From the NCBI RefSeq assembly GCF_007833355.1, contig NZ_CP020914.1:730047-794046 (forward strand): a stretch of DNA of 64,000 bases, given 5' to 3'. Under the pieces are notes generated by a model, which did no database searches, was not told the DNA's origin, and was given only the letters and a program-made list of their open reading frames with translations. Below are positions 17,841-26,854 of this stretch, in pieces (within the stretch, counting starts at the first letter, position 1; every line of letters starts with the position of its first letter). This DNA is from Denitratisoma sp. DHT3 (lineage in GTDB: Bacteria > Pseudomonadota > Gammaproteobacteria > Burkholderiales > Rhodocyclaceae). Position numbers and translations under genes: made by a program.

Positions 17841-18551
17841 ATGCGTCAAGTCATTCTCGATACGGAAACCACGGGCCTCGAGTACCGTCTGGGAGACCGC
17901 GTCATCGAAGTGGGTTGCGTCGAATTGGCGGACCGCAAGCTGACCGGGCGCCGCTTCCACAAGTACATCAATCCCGAGCGTGAGATCGATGCCGGCGCCC
18001 AGGCGGTGCACGGCCTGACCAATGAGTTCCTGGCGGACAAGCCGGTGTTCGCCGAGATCGTGGACGAGTTCGTGGAGTTCATCCATGGCGCCGAGCTGAT
18101 CATCCACAACGCCGCCTTCGACGTGGGCTTTCTCAATCACGAGCTCGGCCTGCTGCAGCGGGGCAGCCTGGACGGGGTCTGCGGCGGGGTGATCGACACC
18201 CTGCGCATGGCGCGGGAACTGCGGCCCGGCAAGCGCAATTCCCTGGACGCCCTGTGCAATGAATACGGGATAGACAATTCGGGCCGTCAGCTTCACGGCG
18301 CCTTGCTGGACGCGGAGTTGCTGGCCGAAGTCTATCTGTCGATGACCCGCGGCCAGGAAAGCCTGATGATGGACCTGGAGGCGCCCGCGGCCGGTTTGCA
18401 GGCGGACGGCAGCCTGGCGGAGCGGGGCCCGTTGCGGGTGCTGCGCGCGAGCGCCGAGGAGCTGCAGGAGCATGAGCGGGTGCTGGCGGAACTGGACAAG
18501 GAGTGCCGTGGCGCCTGCTTGTGGCGCACGCCCGAGTCCGCTCCGCAGTAG
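17841..18551 (+). CDS. dnaQ: DNA polymerase III epsilon subunit (proofreading exonuclease)
   Basis: 3'-5' exonuclease that proofreads for the replicative polymerase. 236 residues of DEDDh type: Exo I ILDTETTGLE, Exo II ELIIHNAAFDVGFLNHEL, and Exo III with HGALLDAELLAEVYL. The C-terminal ~55 residues, after a variable linker, match the region that binds the polymerase alpha subunit in other epsilon proteins. The ATG at 17841, immediately before the ILDTETTG motif, is the usual N-terminus. Two convergent genes meet at its 3' end. Confidence 0.96.
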   Translation: MRQVILDTETTGLEYRLGDRVIEVGCVELADRKLTGRRFHKYINPEREIDAGAQAVHGLTNEFLADKPVFAEIVDEFVEFIHGAELIIHNAAFDVGFLNHELGLLQRGSLDGVCGGVIDTLRMARELRPGKRNSLDALCNEYGIDNSGRQLHGALLDAELLAEVYLSMTRGQESLMMDLEAPAAGLQADGSLAERGPLRVLRASAEELQEHERVLAELDKECRGACLWRTPESAPQ

Positions 18552-18553
18552 GA

Positions 18554-18578
18554 ATCACGGCGCGGTCCACGCCGTGAT
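18554..18578. terminator. Hairpin between convergent dnaQ and mgtA
   Basis: A 9-bp perfect stem, atcacggcg/cgccgtgat, with a 7-nt loop, 2 bp after the dnaQ stop and 11 bp before the mgtA stop. There is no T run, so termination efficiency is uncertain. Confidence 0.4.
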
Positions 18579-18589
18579 CCTGGTGCGCC

Positions 18590-21355
18590 CTATTGCCAGC
18601 CGAAGCGCCGGGTGTAGAAGCTTTTCATGCGCTGGGTCAGGATCATGTAACCGGTCAGGATGACGGCCAGGATCGGGAAGTACTGCCACGGCAATGCTTG
18701 CAGCTTGAAGTAATGGGCGACCGGCCCCATCGGGATGAAGATGCCGATCGCCATGATCAGGCCGGTGGCGATAAGCAGAGGCGTTCCGGGCCGGCTCTGG
18801 ATGAACGGGACCTTGCGGGTGCGGATCATGTGCACCACCAGGGTCTGCGTCATCAGGCCCTCGACGAACCAGCCCGACTGGAACAGCGTCTGGTGCTCGG
18901 GCGTGTTGGCGCCGAAGACGAACCACATCACCAGATAGGTGGTGATGTCGAACACGGAACTCACCGGCCCGAAGAACAGCATGAAGCGGCCGATGTCGGC
19001 CGGGTTCCAGCGCTGGGGATCCTCGACCAGTTCCGCGTCCACGTTGTCGAACGGAATCGCCACCTGGGAGAAGTCGTAGAGCAGGTTCTGCACCAGGAGG
19101 TGCATCGGCAGCATCGGCAGGAAGGGGATGAAGGCGCTTGCCACCAGCACCGAGAAGACGTTGCCGAAATTGGAGCTGGCCGTCATCTTGATGTACTTGA
19201 GCATGTTGGCGAAAGTCTTGCGGCCCTGGATCACGCCTTCCTCCAGCACCATCAGGCTCTTCTCCAGCAGGATGATGTCGGCGGCCTCCTTGGCGATGTC
19301 CACCGCGGTATCCACCGAGATGCCGATGTCGGCGGTGCGCAGCGCCGGCGCGTCGTTGATGCCGTCGCCCATGAACCCGACCACATGGCCGTTGCCCTTG
19401 AGCAGATGGACGATGCGGTCCTTGTGGGCCGGCGTCAGCCTGGCGAAAACGTCGTGCGTCTCCACGGCCCGGGCCAGTTCGGCGTCGCCCATGCGCTCGA
19501 CGTCGGCGCCGAGCAGGACCGATTCCGCCGCCAGCCCCACTTCGCGGCAGATCTTGGCCGTCACCAGCTCATTGTCGCCGGTCAGCACCTTGACCTTCAC
19601 CCCGTGGGCGGCCAGGGCCTGGAGCGCGGGTTCGGTGGACTCCTTAGGCGGATCGAGGAAGGCGACGTAGCCCACCAGGGTCAGCCCCGCCTCGTCGGCG
19701 ACGCCATAGGTTTCCTGTAGCGGCGGCAATTCCCTGGAGGCTACCGCCACGACCCGCAGACCGTCCTCGTTGAGGTCGGCGGTGACCGCGCGCACGCGGG
19801 CGAGCAGTTCCGGCGTCAGCGGCTCGTCGATCTCGCCGTGCCGCACCCGCTCGCAGACGGCCAGGATCTCCTCCACCGCGCCCTTGCAGATGAGGATGTG
19901 ATGCTCCTCATGTTCGGCCACCACCACCGACATGCGGCGCCGCTGGAAATCGAAGGGGATTTCATCCACCTTGCGGAAGTTGGTGGCCGGGTTGAGCTCC
20001 CGATGCACCTCGGTATGCTCCAGCACCGCCACGTCGAGCAGATTCTTGAGGCCGGTCTGGTAGTAGCTGTTGAGATAGGCCGCCTCCAGCACGTCGTCTG
20101 AGTCCTCGCCCCAGACATCGGTGTGCCGGGCGAGGAAAATCTTGTCCTGAGTCAGGGTGCCGGTCTTGTCGGTGCACAGCACGTCCATGGCGCCGAAGTT
20201 CTGGATGGCGTCGAGACGCTTCACGATGACCTTCTGGCGCGAAAGGATGACGGCGCCCTTGGCCAGCGTCGAGGTCACGATCATGGGCAGCATTTCCGGC
20301 GTCAGGCCGACGGCGATGGACATCGCGAAGAGGAACGCCTCGGTCCAGTCGCCCTTGGTGAAGCCGTTGATGAAAAGCACCAGCGGCGACATGACGAACA
20401 TGAAGCGGATCAGCAGCCAGGCCACCTTGTTGACCCCGGCCTGGAACTGGGTCGGGGCGCGGTCGGTGGTGGTGACGCGCTGGGCCAGGGCACCGAAATA
20501 GGTGCGGCCGCCGGTGTGCACCACCACGGCGCTGGCCGAGCCGGAGACGACGTTGGTGCCCATGAAGACGATGTTGTCCAGTTCCAGCGGATTGGTCGCG
20601 GCAGCGTGGCGCTGGAAGGCGAACTTTTCCACCGGCAGGGACTCGCCGGTCATCGCCGCCTGGCCGACGAACAGGTCCTTGGCCATGAGGATGCGGCAGT
20701 CGCCGGGAATCATGTCGCCGGCGGAAAGCAGCACCACGTCGCCGGGGACGAGCTGGGTGATCGGCAGTTCTTCGCGATGGGCGGGCTTGGGCTGGGACTG
20801 AATGTCGAAATTGCGCGATCCGGCTGGGGCAGCATTCCCGGCGGGATCGCGGCGGATCACGGTGGCCGTGTTGCGGACCATGGCCTTCAACTGGTCGGCG
20901 GCGATATTGGACTTGCGTTCCTGCCAGAAGCGGATGGCGACGGAAAGCACGACCATGGTGCCGATGACGATGGTCGCCTTCATGTCCTCGGTGACATACG
21001 AAATCACCGCCAGCAGGGTCAGCAGCAGATCGAAGGGCGTCCTGTAGCAGTGCCAAAGGTGCAGCCACCAGGGCAGGGGCTTTTCCTGCTCGACTTGGTT
21101 GAGGCCGACCCGTTCGCGTATCCGTTCCGCCTGGACGGCGCTGATCCCGTCCGGATGGCTTTCGAGCCGCTCCAATAGCGCGGCGGCATCGCTCCTGGCC
21201 GCGGCAACCAGGGTTTGCGCCAGGGATGGCGGCACCTCGCGGCTGACCGTGGTGCCGGAGAGGCTGTCGAGCAAGGCGAGGCGGCGGAAGTGCCGGCCAA
21301 AACCGCGGGTATGGACGAAGCTCGCGAAGAGTTGCTTGAGGATGGCAAGGTTCAT
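18590..21355 (-). CDS. mgtA: Magnesium-translocating P-type ATPase
   Basis: Imports Mg2+ across the inner membrane at low external magnesium. 921 residues from the ATG at 21355, which has a good AAGGAG 6-8 nt upstream. Features in order: N-terminal cytoplasmic region, two helices, actuator domain with MTGESLPVEK, helix 4 with GLTPEMLPMIV, phosphorylation site CTDKTGTLT, nucleotide-binding domain ending in GDGINDAPALR, and six C-terminal helices. The GLTPEMLP motif separates MgtA/B from calcium and heavy-metal pumps. A structured leader precedes it. The phosphatase-type hydrolysis residues appear intact. Confidence 0.95.
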   Translation of the reverse strand: MNLAILKQLFASFVHTRGFGRHFRRLALLDSLSGTTVSREVPPSLAQTLVAAARSDAAALLERLESHPDGISAVQAERIRERVGLNQVEQEKPLPWWLHLWHCYRTPFDLLLTLLAVISYVTEDMKATIVIGTMVVLSVAIRFWQERKSNIAADQLKAMVRNTATVIRRDPAGNAAPAGSRNFDIQSQPKPAHREELPITQLVPGDVVLLSAGDMIPGDCRILMAKDLFVGQAAMTGESLPVEKFAFQRHAAATNPLELDNIVFMGTNVVSGSASAVVVHTGGRTYFGALAQRVTTTDRAPTQFQAGVNKVAWLLIRFMFVMSPLVLFINGFTKGDWTEAFLFAMSIAVGLTPEMLPMIVTSTLAKGAVILSRQKVIVKRLDAIQNFGAMDVLCTDKTGTLTQDKIFLARHTDVWGEDSDDVLEAAYLNSYYQTGLKNLLDVAVLEHTEVHRELNPATNFRKVDEIPFDFQRRRMSVVVAEHEEHHILICKGAVEEILAVCERVRHGEIDEPLTPELLARVRAVTADLNEDGLRVVAVASRELPPLQETYGVADEAGLTLVGYVAFLDPPKESTEPALQALAAHGVKVKVLTGDNELVTAKICREVGLAAESVLLGADVERMGDAELARAVETHDVFARLTPAHKDRIVHLLKGNGHVVGFMGDGINDAPALRTADIGISVDTAVDIAKEAADIILLEKSLMVLEEGVIQGRKTFANMLKYIKMTASSNFGNVFSVLVASAFIPFLPMLPMHLLVQNLLYDFSQVAIPFDNVDAELVEDPQRWNPADIGRFMLFFGPVSSVFDITTYLVMWFVFGANTPEHQTLFQSGWFVEGLMTQTLVVHMIRTRKVPFIQSRPGTPLLIATGLIMAIGIFIPMGPVAHYFKLQALPWQYFPILAVILTGYMILTQRMKSFYTRRFGWQ

Positions 21356-21480
21356 GTTCTTCTCCTTGGCCGATTGATGAAGATGCAGCGCATGTCTTTC
21401 CCCTGGGCCTGGCGCGGCGGCGCCCAACCAGTAGTTTCGGGCACGGGATGCCCGGGATATGTCTTGTGGGAAGCAGACGG

Positions 21481-21590
21481 GACGACCGGGAATCGGTCGT
21501 CGGAATGCCACTACCCGCCATGTCGGCAAGGTAGTGACCGGGTGTTACCCGTTGATTACCTTGCCCGAGTTGCGCCGACCAGGCGTCGGC
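21481..21590 (-). promoter_or_regulatory. Structured leader of mgtA (candidate Mg-responsive element)
   Basis: Three stable hairpins lie in a row in the mgtA 5' region: 21574-21579/21585-21590; a long one with nested stems, 21525-21533/21557-21565 (ggcaaggta/taccttgcc) enclosing 21539-21543/21547-21551; and 21481-21488/21494-21501. About 125 nt separate the last from the start codon. No known M-box core was recognised. A regulatory role is inferred. Confidence 0.5.
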
Positions 21591-21726
21591 AACTGGGACT
21601 GTCCACGGAGGAACTCCGAGAAATGAAAACGGCGCGGACTCTAGCATCGACACGGTGTGATGACAAGTTCGCGCGGGACGCCTGAATGGCATTGGCACGG
21701 CAGGTCCGAAAAATCGGCATCCCGAA

Positions 21727-21767
21727 AACAAAAATGCCACCGAAAGATCTTCGGCGGCATTTTTGTT
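21727..21767 (-). terminator. Intrinsic terminator downstream of rne
   Basis: A long near-perfect inverted repeat (aacaaaaatgccaccgaa against ttcggcggcatttttgtt, one G-U pair) with a T run on either strand. It lies ~64 bp past the rne stop and separates rne from the mgtA leader. Confidence 0.88.
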
Positions 21768-21830
21768 GCGTGGCCCACAGGGAAATCGGAAATCCCGAAA
21801 TCCGTGTGAGCTGGTTCGACCGGCAATGGC

Positions 21831-24635
21831 TCAGTGGCGGGTTTCCACCATCTGCAGCGGTTCCTCGGCCACGACCGGCACGGGCTTGGGCTTGCGTCCC
21901 AGAGGCTGGGCAGCGGATACGGGCGCCGGCGCCGAGCGGTGGGCACTGGTTTCGATCATCACCAGCCCGACCTGCTCCAGATTGGCGGGAGCCGCCAACT
22001 CGGGCTTGGCTGGCGCCGGCTGCTCGGGTTCCGGCGCAACGGGTTCCGGTTCCGGTACGGCAACGGACTCCGTCTGCGGAATGGCGGTGGCCGCAGCCGG
22101 CACGGGCTCGGCCGGGACAGGGGGTTCGACTGCGGGAGAAGCGGCCGGAGCAGAAGGCTCGACCACAGGAGCGACCGGGGCGGGAGGCTCGGCGGGCGTC
22201 TCGGGTACGGCAGGGGTCGCAGGTGCTGCGGCCTCCGCCACTTCGACCGTGGCGGCTTCGCTCACCGCCACGGGTGCGGCGGGCGGCGGGGCCGGCTGAG
22301 TCACTTCGGCTTCGGTCACTGCGGGTGCCTGGGGCGTTTCCGCCGCCTCGACCGCCTCGACCGCTTCGATCACCTCGGCGATCGCCTCGGTCTTTGGCTG
22401 AGCCGTGTCAACAGCGGCGACCACGGCTTCCTGGGGCGCTGCCTCCTCGCCGCGGCGCTCGCCGCGACCACGACCGCCGCGGCGGCCACGACGGCGGGTT
22501 TCACCCTCTTCGACGGCGGAGGCGCCTTCGGCAGGCGTGCCTGCCGGCGTCTCAGCCTTGGGTGGCTGTTCGGCACGGGGCGGCCGCGGCTGGCGCTCTT
22601 CGCGGCGCTCGCCACGCTCGGCCTTTTCCGGGCGCTCGGCGGTTTCGCCACGCTCGGCTTTTTCTCCGCGTTCGCCACGCTGGCGCCGGGGCTCGCGTGT
22701 TCCTTCAGGCTGGCTTTCCTCACGCTTGGGCCGCTCGCCGCGTTCCTTGCGTTCGCCGCCTTCGCGCGGCTGGCGCTCCTCGCGATTTTCCTTGCCTTCC
22801 CGGCGGCCGCGTCCGTTTCGGTCCCGCCCGCCACGTTCGCCGCGCTCACCACGTTCTCCCCGCTCGCGGCGGCCCGACTTCTCGGATTTCTTCTCCGCCA
22901 CGGGCTGCGGTTCTTCCGTGCCACCGGTGAGCCAGGCGATGATCCTGGCGAGCAGGCCCTGCTGCGGCTTGCTCGCGGGCGTTGCCCGCGCCGCCGCCTT
23001 GGGTTCGACGATGGGCGCCGGCTGTTCGGGCGTGATGCCCTTGACCACGGCCTCCTGCTTGGGCGAAGACTTGGCTTCGGCCTGGGCGGCGGGGGAGCGA
23101 TATCCCTCTTCGCTGGGTTTATCGACCATCTGGTAGCTGGCCAGCACCACGTCTTCCTGGTTCAACTGGTCGTGGCGCAGGCGCACGATTTCGTGCTGCG
23201 GCGTTTCCAGGTGGCGGTTGGGGACGATCAGCAGGCTGGCGCGATGGCGCATCTCGATGCGGGCGATGTCGCTGCGCTTCTCGTTGAGCAGGAAGGTGCC
23301 GACATCCACCGGCACCTGGCAGTGGATGGCGCCGGTGTTCTCCTTCATCGCCTCTTCTTCGAGGATGCGCAGGATGTGCAGGGCGGCGGATTCGGTGGAA
23401 CGGATGTGGCCGGTGCCGGTGCAGCGCGGGCAGGTGATGTAGCTGGTCTCGGCCAGGGCGGGGCGCAGACGCTGACGCGACAGTTCGAGCAGGCCGAAGC
23501 GGCTGATCTTGCCGGTCTGGACCCGGGCGCGGTCATGGTGCAGGGCGTCGCGCAGACGGTTTTCGACTTCGCGCTGGTTCTTGCTGCTTTCCATGTCGAT
23601 GAAGTCGATCACGATCAGGCCGCCCAGGTCGCGCAGGCGCAGCTGGCGGGCGATCTCGTCGGCGGCCTCGCAGTTGGTGCGGAAGGCGGTTTCCTCGATG
23701 TCGGAACCCTTGGTGGCGCGGCCGGAGTTCACGTCCACCGAGACCAGCGCTTCGGTGTGATCGATGACGATGGCGCCACCGGAAGGCAGGTTCACTTGGC
23801 GCGAGTAGGCCGACTCGATCTGGTGCTCGATCTGGAAGCGCGAGAACAGCGGCACGTCGTCGTGGTAGCGCTTGACTCGATTCACGGTGGCCGGCATCAC
23901 GTGGGCCATGAACTGCTGGGCCTGCTCGAAGATGTCGTCGGTGTCGATCAGGATTTCGCCGATATCGGGCTGGAAGTAGTCGCGGATGGCGCGGATCACC
24001 AGGCTCGACTCCTGGTAGATCAGGAAGGCGCCGGACTGGCCCTGGGCGGCGCCCTCGATGGCGCGCCAGAGTTGCAGCAGGTAGTTGAGGTCCCACTGGA
24101 GTTCTTCCAGGCCGCGGCCGATGCCTGCGGTGCGGGCGATCAGGCTCATGCCGCCGGGCACTTCCAGCTGGTCCATGATCTCTCGCAGTTCCTGGCGCTC
24201 CTCGCCCTCGACGCGGCGCGAGACGCCGCCGCCGCGTGGGTTGTTGGGCATCAGGACCAGATAGCGGCCAGCCAGGGAGACGAAGGTGGTCAGGGCCGCG
24301 CCCTTGTTGCCGCGTTCGTCCTTTTCCACCTGGACGATCAGTTCCTGGCCGACTTTCAGGGCGTCCTGGATGCGGGCGCGGCCGGGTTCCATGTCGGCCT
24401 TGAAATAGGCGCGGGAGACTTCCTTGAACGGCAGGAAGCCGTGGCGGTCGGCGCCGTAATCGACGAAGGCCGCTTCGAGGCTGGGCTCGATGCGGGTGAT
24501 CACCGCCTTGTAGATGTTGCTCTTGCGTTGCTCCTTGTTGGCCGACTCGATGTCGAGGTCGATCAGTTTCTGACCATCGACGATCGCGACGCGGAGTTCC
24601 TCGGCCTGCGTCGCATTGAATAGCATGCGTTTCAT
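21831..24635 (-). CDS. rne: Ribonuclease E
   Basis: Main endoribonuclease for mRNA decay and for rRNA/tRNA processing, scaffold of the degradosome. 934 residues from the ATG at 24635 (MKRMLFNATQAEELRVAIVDG), with GGGAG upstream. The catalytic half has the S1 domain (SNIYKAVITRIEPSLEAAFVD), the 5' sensor and RNase H-like regions, the DNase I-like region with VDVNSGRAT and IDFIDM, and the zinc link CPRCTGTGH near residue 400. The C-terminal half is disordered and charged: Arg/Glu/Gly repeats, then an Ala/Pro/Glu-rich region, ending in an Arg/Lys-containing tail. The long leader may allow autoregulation as in E. coli. Confidence 0.96.
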   Translation of the reverse strand: MKRMLFNATQAEELRVAIVDGQKLIDLDIESANKEQRKSNIYKAVITRIEPSLEAAFVDYGADRHGFLPFKEVSRAYFKADMEPGRARIQDALKVGQELIVQVEKDERGNKGAALTTFVSLAGRYLVLMPNNPRGGGVSRRVEGEERQELREIMDQLEVPGGMSLIARTAGIGRGLEELQWDLNYLLQLWRAIEGAAQGQSGAFLIYQESSLVIRAIRDYFQPDIGEILIDTDDIFEQAQQFMAHVMPATVNRVKRYHDDVPLFSRFQIEHQIESAYSRQVNLPSGGAIVIDHTEALVSVDVNSGRATKGSDIEETAFRTNCEAADEIARQLRLRDLGGLIVIDFIDMESSKNQREVENRLRDALHHDRARVQTGKISRFGLLELSRQRLRPALAETSYITCPRCTGTGHIRSTESAALHILRILEEEAMKENTGAIHCQVPVDVGTFLLNEKRSDIARIEMRHRASLLIVPNRHLETPQHEIVRLRHDQLNQEDVVLASYQMVDKPSEEGYRSPAAQAEAKSSPKQEAVVKGITPEQPAPIVEPKAAARATPASKPQQGLLARIIAWLTGGTEEPQPVAEKKSEKSGRRERGERGERGERGGRDRNGRGRREGKENREERQPREGGERKERGERPKREESQPEGTREPRRQRGERGEKAERGETAERPEKAERGERREERQPRPPRAEQPPKAETPAGTPAEGASAVEEGETRRRGRRGGRGRGERRGEEAAPQEAVVAAVDTAQPKTEAIAEVIEAVEAVEAAETPQAPAVTEAEVTQPAPPPAAPVAVSEAATVEVAEAAAPATPAVPETPAEPPAPVAPVVEPSAPAASPAVEPPVPAEPVPAAATAIPQTESVAVPEPEPVAPEPEQPAPAKPELAAPANLEQVGLVMIETSAHRSAPAPVSAAQPLGRKPKPVPVVAEEPLQMVETRH

Positions 24636-25083
24636 GTGTGCTCCCGCGCGCAAGCAGGGCACGACAAACCGCATGCCGCCAGGCTGTTTAAAGGGCTGAC
24701 GGCGCGGACCGGATTTGCGATGTTGAAGGCTGGTTCATGGGCCTGTGAGCAAGCGGTTTCGGGTTTGTCTGATGTTCGATCGTGCTGCTTCCGTCGCTGG
24801 ACGGCAGCAGCGCAAAGCAATCGGGGGTGCCTGTATTGCGCGCAATATGAAGTAGTATCGCTGCTTCGGGCGAGCGAGATACCCTGGGTTTGCCGGAGTA
24901 AGCGATGGCGCGACAAGTCGCACCGTCCGCCTCTTCACTCCGTTGCCACATCCGCCGGCCGTTCTTCTGATCGATTGATCGATCGACCGTCGGGCAAGAC
25001 AACATCTCTGGACTGGCGCCGCCGCCGCCACTTCGGGTCGTCGGGCACACCGTCAAGAAACGGCGCAGGCATTGTATTTCAAA
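24636..25083. other. 448-bp divergent intergenic region between rne and rluC
   Basis: No convincing gene. It should hold the rne promoter and a long 5' leader of the kind through which RNase E regulates its own mRNA. Near 24969-24984 three GATC sites fall within 16 bp (tgatcgattgatcgatcga). The rluC end is AT-richer. I could not place promoters reliably. Confidence 0.5.
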
Positions 25084-26058
25084 ATGAATGGCTTAAGCAA
25101 AGATTCCGCAACCCTTTTCGAAGTTGACGTGGAGGCGGCGGGGCAACGGGTGGATAACTTCCTGATTCGGCTCGCCAAAGGAGCGCCCAAAAGCCATATC
25201 TACCGCATCCTGCGCAGCGGGGAAGTGCGGGTCAACAAGGGGCGGATCGGTCCCGACTATCGCTTGCGTGCGGGAGACGTGGTGCGCATCCCGCCGATCC
25301 GCTTGAGCGAAAAGCCATCGCGGCCGGCCGCCCCGGCCCGGGAATTCGCGATCGTCCATGAAGACGAGGCTCTGATCGTCATCGACAAGCCGGCCGGCGT
25401 GGCCGTCCATGGCGGCAGCGGCGTGGATTTCGGCGTGATCGAACAGATCCGGCGCGCCCGCCCGCAGGCCAAATTCCTGGAACTGGCGCATCGCCTGGAC
25501 CGGGAAACCTCCGGTCTGCTGATCGTTGCCAAGAAGCGGGCGGCCCTGACCCGTCTCCACGACATGTTTCGCGATGGCACTATCGCCAAGCGCTACCTGG
25601 CGCTGGTGAAAGGGCGCTGGCTCAATCCCAAGCAGCACGTCCGCCTGCCCCTGCACAAATATCTGACCGAGGATGGGGAACGGCGGGTGAGCGTTTCGCC
25701 CGAGGGCAAGGACGCCCATTCCATCGTCCGCTTGGTGGCCCGTTGGGAAAACTTCAGTCTGGTGGAAGTGGAACTGAAAACGGGCCGCACCCATCAGATC
25801 CGCGTCCATCTGAGCCACCTGGGTTTCCCCTTGGCCGGGGACGACAAGTACGGTGATTTCACCCTCAACAAAACCCTGCAGAAGGCCGGCTTGAAACGGA
25901 TGTTCCTGCATGCGACCCATCTGGCCCTGGCGCATCCGTTGAGTGGAGCGCCTCTGGTGCTGTCGGCGCCGTTGCCGCCGGAACTGGCTGCGTTCCTTGA
26001 GCAACTGGATCTGCACGAGACGCGAACCGGAGCTTGGCCGCGTCCCGATACTGCGTGA
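25084..26058 (+). CDS. rluC: 23S rRNA pseudouridine(955/2504/2580) synthase
   Basis: Isomerises three uridines of 23S rRNA. 324 residues. An N-terminal S4-like RNA-binding domain (RVDNFLIRLAKGAPKSHIYRILRSG) is followed by the catalytic domain with the aspartate in ELAHRLDRETSGLL and the conserved GRTHQIRVHLSHLG. It is divergent from rne, exactly as in E. coli and many proteobacteria. The ATG at 25084 is used; an in-frame TTG lies at 25072. Two unrelated genes separate it from the HAD phosphatase that usually follows. Confidence 0.95.
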   Translation: MNGLSKDSATLFEVDVEAAGQRVDNFLIRLAKGAPKSHIYRILRSGEVRVNKGRIGPDYRLRAGDVVRIPPIRLSEKPSRPAAPAREFAIVHEDEALIVIDKPAGVAVHGGSGVDFGVIEQIRRARPQAKFLELAHRLDRETSGLLIVAKKRAALTRLHDMFRDGTIAKRYLALVKGRWLNPKQHVRLPLHKYLTEDGERRVSVSPEGKDAHSIVRLVARWENFSLVEVELKTGRTHQIRVHLSHLGFPLAGDDKYGDFTLNKTLQKAGLKRMFLHATHLALAHPLSGAPLVLSAPLPPELAAFLEQLDLHETRTGAWPRPDTA

Positions 26059-26099
26059 CGGTCGATTCAGATTCAAATACAGAGCACAGGAGGAGGCCT

Positions 26100-26783
26100 T
26101 TGGAAAAACTGGTATATCTGTTGGGGCGCAGCCATGGCGTTTCGGCGGCCGCTTTCAGTCCGGTGCTGATCGGTGCCGTTCCCGCCCTGCGGGCCATCGG
26201 CGCCAAGCGTATTGATCTTCTGGTGGCAGACCTGAACGATCCGGTTCGGGAAGCCTGTCCTGCGCGGATCGCTGGTCCCTGGGACGACCTGGCCGGCGTG
26301 GCCCAGTTCTGGCTCGACAACGTCGACCGCCGCAGCGACGCGGAGACGGTGCTTGCGGCAGTCGCGGGACGGTTGGATGGCTATCTTGTGACCGAGTCCG
26401 TCGTTCAGCCTTACGTTCGGGATTGGCAGGAGGGAACTCGCAGGCCGGGCGTGAATCAGTTCACCGCCCATGCCAAGCCGGAGGGCGTGAGTGACGAGGA
26501 TTTCTACCATCACTGGCAAGCGGAGCATTCGCGGATTTCCTTTGATCTCCACCCATTGCGCTGGTCCTACATCCGCCACGCCGTGGCCCGGCCATTGACG
26601 GCGGGGGCGCCGCCCTACCGCGCCATCGTGTCGGAGCACTTCAGGGAACTGCGCGATTTCACCGATGAAAGCCGCTATTTCGGTTTACCTGACGTGGTGC
26701 AGCAGATGTATGCGGATCTGCCTCACTTCTGCGACCACACCCGCATGGTGACCGGTCCGATGAGCGAATTCAATTTCGATTGA
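26100..26783 (+). CDS. EthD-like dimeric alpha/beta barrel protein
   Basis: 227 residues. I chose the TTG at 26100 because a very strong AGGAGGAGG lies just upstream; no ATG suits. The C-terminal half resembles the EthD/ferredoxin-like dimeric barrel family: FTAHAKPEGVSDEDFYHHWQAEHSRI, then a second histidine/tryptophan-rich block LRWSYIRHAVARPL. The N-terminal half may be a second, diverged copy. Such proteins accompany degradation of ethers, aromatics and steroids and sometimes handle hydrophobic intermediates; catalysis is not shown here. It is separated by ~70 bp from an SDR gene on the same strand, and the two probably act together. Confidence 0.65.
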   Translation: MEKLVYLLGRSHGVSAAAFSPVLIGAVPALRAIGAKRIDLLVADLNDPVREACPARIAGPWDDLAGVAQFWLDNVDRRSDAETVLAAVAGRLDGYLVTESVVQPYVRDWQEGTRRPGVNQFTAHAKPEGVSDEDFYHHWQAEHSRISFDLHPLRWSYIRHAVARPLTAGAPPYRAIVSEHFRELRDFTDESRYFGLPDVVQQMYADLPHFCDHTRMVTGPMSEFNFD

Positions 26784-26854
26784 ACATGTTTTTGCCGCAA
26801 TTTCGCTGCTGATATGTTTGAGATGACTACAAAAACCACGGAGGAATAAAGTAC

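Noticed and set aside
21356-21600. M-box (ykoK) riboswitch before mgtA
   Set aside because: Conserved core motifs of that class could not be found; only generic hairpins are present, reported as a structured leader.
21834-24623. Long plus-strand frame antisense to rne
   Set aside because: GC-rich codon bias keeps the opposite strand open; the product is low-complexity and has no family resemblance, while the minus-strand frame is clearly RNase E.
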